Positions 1 to 5,018 of a stretch of DNA of 6,993 nt are shown piece after piece. Within the stretch, counting starts at the first letter, position 1, and each line of letters begins with the position of its first letter. This DNA is from DATGQT01 sp033720695 (lineage in GTDB: Bacteria > Bacteroidota > Rhodothermia > Rhodothermales > Rubricoccaceae): contig JAWWCA010000188.1 in NCBI GenBank assembly GCA_033720695.1, forward strand, positions 1 through 6,993, written 5' to 3'. The translations under genes and the position numbers were made by a program. A model generated the notes under the pieces. The model did no database searches and was not told the DNA's origin. It saw only the letters and a program-made list of their open reading frames with translations.

Positions 1-1263
1 ACCCGCGATCCGGCCTTCGGCCCCTCGGTCGCGTTCGGCGACGAGCCGCCGGACGCCGACGGCGAGGTGCGCTTCGACCGGGTCGGCCTCCACGCCGGCG
101 TCCGCTCCACGGGCCTCGTCCGCGGCGGGCTCGAAGGCCGCTACGTCCGCGACACCTACTCCCTCCCAGGCCTCGGCGCCTTCGCGGTCGAGCCCGAGCG
201 GACGATCAGCCACGCCGCGGCCGAGGGCACCCTCGACGTGGACGGCACGACGCCCGCCGCCCTCCGCGCCAGCGTCGGCCACACGAGCGTCAGCGACGAC
301 GTCCTCGGGGACGACGCGACGACCAACCCGGCTGAGACGCGCCTCGCCGGCTCGGGGCACGTCGAGGTGCTGCAGCGGCTGGTCCGCCTCGAAGGGGCCG
401 TCGGCGCATCCTCGTTCTCCAGCGCGGCCAGCCAGGACGACCTCCTCGACTACGAGGCCGGGCTCGTGCTCCAGGCGCACCGTCGGAGCGGCGCCCAGTT
501 CGCCCTCGGCGCGCGCGTCCTCGGCTACCGGGTCACCGACCTCGTGGGCGGGACGACGACCACCACGGTCATCGCGCCCGTGGCCCGCGTCGAGGTGCCC
601 CTCGGCCTCGCGGCACGGTTGTTCGCCCTCACCGACCCCGGCCTCGGCCGGCGCGGCTACGCCGACGTCTTCGCCGAGAACCCCTACCTGGTCGCCCCCC
701 TCCTCGCGCCCGACGTGAACACCGTGGACGCCCAGGCCGGGCTCGAGGTGCGCTCGGGCATCCTCGGGCTGCGGGCCCACGCCGGCGCCACCTTCAGCCC
801 CACCCGTCTCCTCTTCGCCCGCGACGCCGCGGGCCTCTACGCCGCCGAGTACGCGGACGCCCGTGTCCTCTCCCTGGGCGGCGACGTGACGGTGGCGACG
901 GCCTCGGGTGTCGAAGCCACGGCGGGCGTCGCCGTCCGCGACGGGCAGCTCACCGAGTTCGACGAAGCCATCCCGTTCTTCGCGCGTACCGTGGGCCGCG
1001 CCGGGCTGCAGGTGCCGTTCGACGGGGGCCGGGGCCGCGTCGGCCTCGCGGCCTACGCCGAGGGCAGCCGCCCCACGACGCGGTCCGCCGACGGCCCCAC
1101 AGCCGACGGCTGGGCCACGCTCTCCGCCTACGGCACCTACGCGCTCTCGGGCGGGCTGAGCCTCGTCCTGCGGGGCGAGCGGCTCCTGGGCCAGGCCGAG
1201 CGCTGGCCGGGATTCCCCCAGGTCCCCTTCGCCGTGATGGCGGGGGTACGCTACGCCCGCTGA
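1..1263 (+). CDS. Outer-membrane beta-barrel protein, TonB-dependent-receptor-like C-terminal part (5' truncated by window)
   Basis: The frame is open from base 1 to the TGA at 1261-1263, giving 420 visible residues; the true start lies upstream, and a GTG at 67 is only an internal codon. The protein is a series of short alternating hydrophobic/polar stretches rich in Gly, Ala, Val, Tyr and Arg, separated by acidic or Gly-rich turns, as in transmembrane beta-hairpins. There is no hydrophobic helix. The C-terminus, RWPGFPQVPFAVMAGVRYAR, resembles the last strands of TonB-dependent receptors (a GYP/GFP turn followed by a V.aG..Y strand), though it ends in Arg rather than the usual aromatic residue. 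The plug domain and TonB box, if present, would lie outside the window, so receptor identity is inferred from the barrel end only. The exbB-exbD pair downstream fits a TonB-type role. It could instead be another outer-membrane barrel. The substrate cannot be told. Confidence 0.65.
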   Translation, partial: TRDPAFGPSVAFGDEPPDADGEVRFDRVGLHAGVRSTGLVRGGLEGRYVRDTYSLPGLGAFAVEPERTISHAAAEGTLDVDGTTPAALRASVGHTSVSDDVLGDDATTNPAETRLAGSGHVEVLQRLVRLEGAVGASSFSSAASQDDLLDYEAGLVLQAHRRSGAQFALGARVLGYRVTDLVGGTTTTTVIAPVARVEVPLGLAARLFALTDPGLGRRGYADVFAENPYLVAPLLAPDVNTVDAQAGLEVRSGILGLRAHAGATFSPTRLLFARDAAGLYAAEYADARVLSLGGDVTVATASGVEATAGVAVRDGQLTEFDEAIPFFARTVGRAGLQVPFDGGRGRVGLAAYAEGSRPTTRSADGPTADGWATLSAYGTYALSGGLSLVLRGERLLGQAERWPGFPQVPFAVMAGVRYAR

Positions 1264-1293
1264 CGCCGTCGACGCGCCGCCCCGCGCCGCTTC

Positions 1294-1301
1294 TATCTTC
1301 C
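1294..1301 (+). promoter_or_regulatory. Possible -7-like promoter element upstream of the HU/SPOR genes
   Basis: TATCTTCC lies 17 nt before the ATG at 1319 in an otherwise GC-only gap. It resembles the Bacteroidota primary-sigma -7 element (TAnnTTTG) with two mismatches. No TTG is present at the expected -33 position, so the match is weak. If used, it would give the HU/SPOR/ExbBD genes a start separate from the barrel gene, with a leader of about 10 nt. Confidence 0.2.
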
Positions 1302-1318
1302 CCCGTCCTCCCCCGCTC

Positions 1319-1528
1319 ATGGCTGACTCCCCTCCCGACCGGCCCGCCCCCGCCGAGGCCCTCGCGCTCGCCATCCGCGAGCGGCTCTCCATCGAGGGCG
1401 CCGTGGAGCTCCCCGGAATCGGGACCCTCCGGCGCCACCACGAGCCCGCGCGCGTCGCCCACGACGACCAGGGGCACCGCGTCCTCCTCCCCCCCCGATA
1501 CACCGTCCGCTTCGAGTCCCCCGCCTGA
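1319..1528 (+). CDS. Small HU-like protein (CCDC81-type bacterial HU domain 1), standalone
   Basis: A 69-aa protein with an ATG start at 1319 and no visible Shine-Dalgarno. After a Pro-rich N-terminus, residues ~11-27 form a predicted helix (EALALAIRERLSIEG). Then comes ELPGIGTL (about 30-37), a PARV segment, and LLPPRYTVRF near the end. The order 'helix, v.LPGlGt.., a.., PP...i.F' is the layout I know from HU-CCDC81_bac_1, the first HU-like domain of Bacteroidota SPOR proteins. HU-fold proteins bind DNA, but this clade has been linked to chromosome partitioning only by comparative genomics, so DNA binding is inferred. Normally this domain precedes a second HU-like domain on the same chain; here that domain begins on the next ORF, 5 nt after this stop and in another frame. 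It may be a genuine short protein, coupled by termination-reinitiation to its neighbour, or the first part of an interrupted gene. It is close to a single domain in length. Confidence 0.65.
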   Translation: MADSPPDRPAPAEALALAIRERLSIEGAVELPGIGTLRRHHEPARVAHDDQGHRVLLPPRYTVRFESPA

Positions 1529-1533
1529 GCCCG

Positions 1534-3270
1534 ATGGACCCCCTCCTCGACGCCTTCGCTCGTCGTCTCGGCCTCCCGCCCGAGGCCGCCCGCTCCGCCC
1601 TCGACACGCTGCTCGAGTCGATGCGCGCCTCGCTCGACGAGCGCGGGGAGAGCGCCCTCGACGGGGTCGGCCGTTTCTCGCGGAGCGGCGAGGACACGGC
1701 CTTCGAGCCGGACCCCACCTTCCAGACCGCGGTGAACGCACCCTTCGCCGGACTCACGCCCGTCGCCTCCCCCCCTCCAGCGCAGGAGCCCACCGACGAC
1801 GCAGCAACGGCCCCCGAGGAGGAGCCCGTCCTCCTCTCCGTTCCCCTTGAGCCGGTGGAGGCTCCTCGCCCCACCGACGACGCAGGCTCGGACGTGGCCG
1901 CACGGCCGGCTTCCGAGGAGGCCCCCATCGCACCGGTCCCCGCCACACCCGAGCCCGAGCAAGAGGAGGTCGCGGACCCGTTCGAGGACGAGCTCGACAC
2001 GGAGGACCTCGCCGAGGAGGCCCCCGCGGTCGAGCCCCCGCCTCCGACGCCCCTCCGCGACCTCTCGTCCGAGGGCGATGCGCCGCCCGATGCACCGACG
2101 GACGGCGCCGCTGCCGACATCCACGGCGACGGCGCCACAGATCAGCTCGACGAGCCGGAGGAGCCGGAAGCGTCGGAGGAGCCGGAGGCCTCGGAGGACC
2201 CGGAGGTCTCGGAGGAGCCGGCGGCGGTCCCGGACGCGGCGGCGTCTGAGGACACCTCCGACGACGAGGGAGAAACGGTCGACGATGGGGCGCTAGAGGA
2301 GACCCTCGACGATCTCGTGGCCGGCGTCTGGACCCCGGCCCTGGACGAGCAGGGCGACCACCCCCTCGGCCCGGCAGCAGAGCCCCAGATCGAGGACGCC
2401 GAGTTCGACGTGGTCGAACCCGCGGCCGGACCCACGGCTGAGGCCGACTCAGACGAAGAGCGGCTCCCAGCGGGGACCCCGGACGCGCCTCCCGTCGCGG
2501 CGTCCACGACGGGGTCTCGTCTCGACGAGGGGCGAGAGCCCCCTCCAGCGGCGACGACCGCGCCGAAGGAGCGCGCCATGCCCGCCTTCCCTGCGGCGCC
2601 CTCACCGGCACCCGGCCGGCCGGCCGCCTCACCGAGACGGACGCCCATGGCAGCGCCCCCCCCCAGCGAGCCCCGTCGCTCGCGAGGGCTTCTGTTCTGG
2701 GCCCCGCTCCTCGTCTTGGGCCTCGCCCTCCTCGCCCTCTTCCTCCTCTGGCCCCGCTTCAACGACGAGCCGCCTGGCCGAGCCACCTCCGACTCGGAAT
2801 CGCCGCCCGCCGCCGTCGCGGCGCCGCCCGGCGGCGCCGGAACGACCGGAGCGACCGCCGACACCGTCCGGGCTGGTCTCCCGCCCCCCTCGGACTCGCT
2901 TCCGGCTGAGCCACCTCCGAGCGGGCCCCTGGACCCCGATCCGTCGCCGGCGGACCCCGCCTCTCCGCCGATCAGCGAGGGGCCCAACGCGTCGATCCCC
3001 GCACCGCTGCGGGGCCCCGGCGGCGTGGACCCCGCCCGCGGGGGCGCCACGTGGGTGCTCGGCTCCGGGAGCCGTGCCGCTGCCGAGCGCGACGCCGCTC
3101 GATACAGCCGGCAGGGCTACCGCGCCGATGCGCTGACCGGCACCGCCGCCGGCCGCACCGTCCACCGCGTCGTCGTCGGCCAGTTCGCGACCTTCGAGGA
3201 CGCCCTCCGCTTCCGCTCCAGCCTGCCGCCCGGCGCTCCCGACGGCGCCTGGGTCCTCCGCCTCGACTGA
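1534..3270 (+). CDS. Membrane-anchored HU-like/SPOR domain protein
   Basis: A 578-aa protein with an ATG at 1534, 5 nt after the stop of the small HU-like gene and without a Shine-Dalgarno, so translational coupling is likely. Residues 1-~80 look like the second CCDC81-type HU domain: helices at 1-38, LDGVGRF (~42-48), then FEPDPTFQTAVNAPFAGLTPV (split: FEPDP, about 56-60; VNAPFAGL, about 67-74). Residues ~80-370 are a low-complexity Pro/Glu/Asp/Ala linker containing an EEPEAS hexamer repeat (209-229). One hydrophobic helix spans 386-406 (L386 to W406), with Arg-rich sequence just before it, so the N-terminal part should be cytoplasmic. A Pro/Gly/Ser-rich linker (407-505) leads to a SPOR domain (~506-578) with its usual two halves: WVLGSGS..AAERDA...GYRA, then HRVVVGQFATFEDALRF. 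SPOR domains bind glycan strands lacking stem peptides at division septa. The layout therefore suggests a bridge between cytoplasmic DNA or proteins and septal peptidoglycan. The SPOR and membrane-span calls are firm; the HU call is good but rests on motifs. Confidence 0.8.
   Translation: MDPLLDAFARRLGLPPEAARSALDTLLESMRASLDERGESALDGVGRFSRSGEDTAFEPDPTFQTAVNAPFAGLTPVASPPPAQEPTDDAATAPEEEPVLLSVPLEPVEAPRPTDDAGSDVAARPASEEAPIAPVPATPEPEQEEVADPFEDELDTEDLAEEAPAVEPPPPTPLRDLSSEGDAPPDAPTDGAAADIHGDGATDQLDEPEEPEASEEPEASEDPEVSEEPAAVPDAAASEDTSDDEGETVDDGALEETLDDLVAGVWTPALDEQGDHPLGPAAEPQIEDAEFDVVEPAAGPTAEADSDEERLPAGTPDAPPVAASTTGSRLDEGREPPPAATTAPKERAMPAFPAAPSPAPGRPAASPRRTPMAAPPPSEPRRSRGLLFWAPLLVLGLALLALFLLWPRFNDEPPGRATSDSESPPAAVAAPPGGAGTTGATADTVRAGLPPPSDSLPAEPPPSGPLDPDPSPADPASPPISEGPNASIPAPLRGPGGVDPARGGATWVLGSGSRAAAERDAARYSRQGYRADALTGTAAGRTVHRVVVGQFATFEDALRFRSSLPPGAPDGAWVLRLD
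2158..2220 (+). repeat. Imperfect 18-bp tandem repeat encoding EEPEAS hexamers
   Basis: About 3.5 units in frame: EEPEAS at 2158-2175, EEPEAS at 2176-2193, EDPEVS at 2194-2211 and a partial EEP at 2212-2220. It lies in the acidic cytoplasmic linker of the HU/SPOR protein. Such a repeat can gain or lose units by slippage and would only change linker length, since the unit is a whole number of codons. Confidence 0.8.
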
Positions 3271-3313
3271 CCGCCGCGCACGCCCCGTCCCCCCGTCCCC
3301 CTCCGTGCCGTCC

Positions 3314-4024
3314 ATGCTCCCGAACGCCCTCCTCCTGGCCCTCCAGGACTCGCTCGCCACCGTCACCGAGCCCGTCACGCTCCCCGCTGCCCCACCGGCC
3401 GAGTCCCTCGGCGGCCTCGACCTCTTCGTCGCGGGGGGGTGGGTCATGCTCCCCATCCTGCTCCTGTCGGTCCTCGCCGTCTACCTCTTCGTGGAGCGGC
3501 TGCTGGCGCTGCAGCGTGCGAAGGGGGACCCCCAGCAGCTCACTGAGACCGTCGCGCAGTACGTCCGCGCCGGCGACCTCTCCGGCGCCATCGGATACTG
3601 CCGGGCGCAAGACAACCCTGCCAGCCGGATCATCCAGCGCGGGCTCGAGCGGATCGGGCGCCCCATCGCCGACATCAAGGAGGCCGTGCAGACGGCCGGG
3701 AAGCAGGAGGTCTACGCGCTCGAGAAGCGGACCGACCTCATCGCCTCGGCCGCCGCCATCGCCCCGATGCTCGGCTTCCTCGGCACCGTCACCGGCATGA
3801 TCGAGGCGTTCCAAGACATCCAGCGCCTCGAGGGCGCCGTCAACCCGAGCGCCCTCGCCGGCGGCATCTGGGAGGCCCTCATCACGACGGCCGCCGGCCT
3901 CCTCGTCGGCATCATCGCCCTCTTTGCCTACAACTTCCTCGTCAACCGCATCGCGCGCACGGTCAACAACCTCGAGCGGGCCTCGACCGACTTCATCGAC
4001 CTCCTCCAGACGCCCGCCCACTGA
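3314..4024 (+). CDS. exbB: MotA/TolQ/ExbB family proton channel protein
   Basis: A 236-aa inner-membrane protein. The ATG at 3314 was chosen over an in-frame GTG at 3305, since both are unsupported by a Shine-Dalgarno and ATG is the commoner start. There are three membrane spans: ~41-61 (GGWVMLPILLLSVLAVYLFV), ~142-164 and ~187-210. The family signature covers spans 2 and 3: PMLGFLGTVTGMI at 151-163 (T158 at the conserved channel threonine) and ALITTAAGLLVGI at 188-200. A long cytoplasmic stretch (62-141) holds the usual DPQQL..TVAQYVRAGDLSGAI-type helices. ExbB/TolQ pentamers surround an ExbD/TolR dimer and couple proton flow to work on a periplasmic partner, TonB or the Tol-Pal system. Sequence alone does not separate ExbB from TolQ here, so the symbol is a family label. 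It sits 43 nt after the HU/SPOR gene and 41 nt before exbD, apparently in one operon. The first ~40 residues before span 1 are a short extension that may face the periplasm. Confidence 0.92.
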   Translation: MLPNALLLALQDSLATVTEPVTLPAAPPAESLGGLDLFVAGGWVMLPILLLSVLAVYLFVERLLALQRAKGDPQQLTETVAQYVRAGDLSGAIGYCRAQDNPASRIIQRGLERIGRPIADIKEAVQTAGKQEVYALEKRTDLIASAAAIAPMLGFLGTVTGMIEAFQDIQRLEGAVNPSALAGGIWEALITTAAGLLVGIIALFAYNFLVNRIARTVNNLERASTDFIDLLQTPAH

Positions 4025-4065
4025 GCGACGGGCACCCGCCCCGCTCCCCTTCCGCCCTCGACGCC

Positions 4066-4467
4066 ATGCCGCTCGACTTCTCCTCCGGCCGGAAGCCGCT
4101 CGCCGCCTTCAGCCTCGCGAGCCTGACCGACATCGTCCTCCTCCTCCTCATCTTCTTCCTGCTCACGTCGTCGTTCGTGACGCAGTACGGCCTCCGCGTG
4201 ACGCTGCCCCAGGTGAGCACCACGGCCGCCCTGGAGCAGCAGTACGTCGCCGTCACCATCACCGACGACGGGCTGTTCTTCGTGGACGACGCCGAGACAG
4301 ACGAGGAGGCGCTCGTGACCACGATCCAGACCATCCGCGGCGACCGCGACGCGCTCGCCGTCTACGCCGACGAAGCCGCCACCGTGGCCCAGCTCGCCGC
4401 CGTCGCCAGCGCAGGGAGCGCGCTCGACATGCGGGTCGCGCTCGCGACCGACGTCCGGGAGGACTAG
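4066..4467 (+). CDS. exbD: ExbD/TolR family biopolymer transport protein
   Basis: A 133-aa protein of usual family length, ATG at 4066. A short cytoplasmic N-terminus is followed by one membrane span at about 19-38 (SLTDIVLLLLIFFLLTSSFV). It carries D22 in the LTDIVLLLLIFFL motif, the conserved proton-carrying aspartate (D25 in E. coli ExbD). Immediately after comes the expected QYGLRVTLPQV segment. The periplasmic part has alternating strands (VAVTITDDGLFFVDD, ALAVYADEAAT) and a final VAQLAAVASAGSALDMRVALAT, matching the ExbD/TolR fold that ends '..l..l..aG...v.l.t'. It should form the proton-driven motor with the ExbB encoded just upstream. Only one ExbD is present and no TonB or TolB/Pal gene follows, so the energised partner must be encoded elsewhere or be something in this cluster. 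Confidence 0.92.
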   Translation: MPLDFSSGRKPLAAFSLASLTDIVLLLLIFFLLTSSFVTQYGLRVTLPQVSTTAALEQQYVAVTITDDGLFFVDDAETDEEALVTTIQTIRGDRDALAVYADEAATVAQLAAVASAGSALDMRVALATDVRED

Positions 4468-4600
4468 CGACGGGACAGGGCATCGCTTTTCAACGTCCGA
4501 ACGCCCCTGGCAGAAATCCCCTCCCGGGCCCACTCCGTGTGCATCTCTTGCGAGCCGTCCGAGGCCCTACGAAATCTCCCCTCTAAGAATGGACGCCTGC

Positions 4601-4624
4601 CCCCTCCAGGATCCCCTCCAGGGT
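4601..4624. repeat. 12-bp tandem direct repeat
   Basis: Two adjacent units, CCCCTCCAGGAT (4601-4612) and CCCCTCCAGGGT (4613-4624), agree at 11 of 12 positions. They lie about 30-55 bp upstream of the AT-rich putative promoter of the basic 90-aa gene. Twin sites at a 12-bp period could be an operator, but chance or slippage in a C-rich tract is also possible. Confidence 0.55.
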
Positions 4625-4626
4625 CG

Positions 4627-4663
4627 TTGCGGGAACCTATTTGCCCGACTCGATCTATTTATG
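4627..4663 (+). promoter_or_regulatory. Possible promoter region for the basic 90-aa gene
   Basis: This is the only clearly AT-containing stretch in the intergenic region. TATTTATG (4656-4663) matches the Bacteroidota -7 consensus TAnnTTTG except at one position. TTG triplets occur at 4627-4629 and 4641-4643, but their spacing to the -7 (26 and 12 nt) does not fit the usual ~19, so the exact elements are unresolved. The implied leader is about 40 nt. Confidence 0.3.
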
Positions 4664-4691
4664 CCTCCTCCCCCCCTCTTTCCCCACCCCC

Positions 4692-4698
4692 AAAAGGG
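4692..4698 (+). promoter_or_regulatory. Ribosome binding site (AAAAGGG) deciding the start at 4708
   Basis: A purine run, AAAAGGG, sits in a pyrimidine-rich leader, 9 nt before the ATG at 4708. It is the only convincing Shine-Dalgarno-like site in front of any gene in the window. It supports 4708 as the start rather than the upstream GTG at 4537. Confidence 0.5.
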
Positions 4699-4707
4699 CA
4701 ACCCGTC

Positions 4708-4980
4708 ATGGCAGGCGTAGACTATGAAGTCATCTCAAACAGCGAGTACGAGAAGCGCACGCGGGGACGCGGGCGCGGGCGGCGGAGCCGCTACACCCCC
4801 CTCGGGAAGGAGGCCGAGAAGCTCAAGCAGGGCCAGGTCATCGCGATGAAGGGGTCGAAGAACCAGGTCGTCAGTGTGCGCAACTTCTTCAAGCGCAATT
4901 ACGGCGACGACTTCCGGGTCCGCTCCGTCGCGTCCGACGGCGACGAGTACGACATCTACATCGAGCGCGGCAAGGCCTAG
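4708..4980 (+). CDS. Small basic protein of unknown family
   Basis: A 90-aa soluble protein; the ATG at 4708 is chosen because of the AAAAGGG 9 nt upstream and because coding character begins there. I do not recognise the family. What can be seen: an Arg/Gly tract TRGRGRGRRSRY (18-29), a helix-prone KEAEKLKQ (34-41), a GQVIAMKG strand (42-49), a VVSVRNFFKRNYGDDFRVRSV segment (helix then strand, ~54-74) and a final strand YDIYIERG (81-88). It has 20 Lys/Arg against 13 Asp/Glu, net about +7. There is no signal peptide or membrane span. The basic charge and RG tract suggest nucleic-acid binding, which is inference only. The first codons (GCA, GTA, TAT, GAA, TCA) are unusually AT-rich for this genome, as in well-translated genes with an unstructured start. 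It has its own upstream region and converges with comM, so it is probably a single-gene unit. Confidence 0.8.
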   Translation: MAGVDYEVISNSEYEKRTRGRGRGRRSRYTPLGKEAEKLKQGQVIAMKGSKNQVVSVRNFFKRNYGDDFRVRSVASDGDEYDIYIERGKA

Positions 4981-4995
4981 CGGAGAGGTGCGGGC

Positions 4996-5018
4996 GGTCG
5001 GGACGGGAGTCCCGGACC
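4996..5018. terminator. GC-rich hairpin between convergent genes, possible bidirectional terminator
   Basis: GGTCGGGAC (4996-5004) pairs with GTCCCG-g-ACC (5009-5018) around a GGGA loop: nine base pairs with one bulged G. It lies between the stop of the basic gene (4980) and the comM stop (complement of 5019-5021). No T-run follows on either strand, so it is not a classical intrinsic terminator, but its place between converging genes fits termination or 3'-end protection. Confidence 0.5.

Larger units (their letters stand above)
4468..4707. other. 240-bp intergenic region, less GC-rich than its neighbours
   Basis: Between the exbD stop and the ATG at 4708. A GTG-initiated frame runs through part of it into the downstream gene, but its codon use (CEPSEALRNLPSKNG and then Pro/Ser-rich) does not look like a protein, so I read this as non-coding. 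It holds a 12-bp tandem repeat (4601-4624), a similar-sequence pair GAAATCCCCTC (4513-4523) and GAAATCTCCCCTC (4571-4583), an AT-richer stretch (4635-4663) and a pyrimidine-rich leader (4664-4690). A 5-bp hairpin AGCGA/TCGCT (4466-4487) followed by TTT is too weak to call an intrinsic terminator. Confidence 0.6.

Noticed and set aside
2149..2220. The tandem repeat as a CRISPR or other DNA repeat array
   Set aside because: The units are 18 bp, adjacent and without spacers, and they are in frame with an acidic peptide repeat, so this is coding low complexity.
950..2632. Long minus-strand open frames opposite the barrel and HU/SPOR genes (up to ~290 codons)
   Set aside because: They are Arg/Gly/Ser/Pro-rich with no recognisable motif, as expected for antisense frames in very GC-rich coding DNA. 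The plus-strand frames carry the domain motifs.
4466..4490. Intrinsic terminator after exbD (AGCGA/TCGCT stem followed by TTT)
   Set aside because: The stem is only five base pairs with a 12-nt loop and a short T-run, and it includes part of the stop codon; chance is as likely.
4537..4707. N-terminal extension of the basic 90-aa protein from a GTG at 4537
   Set aside because: The extension is Pro/Ser-rich with no protein character, while the ATG at 4708 has a good ribosome site 9 nt upstream.
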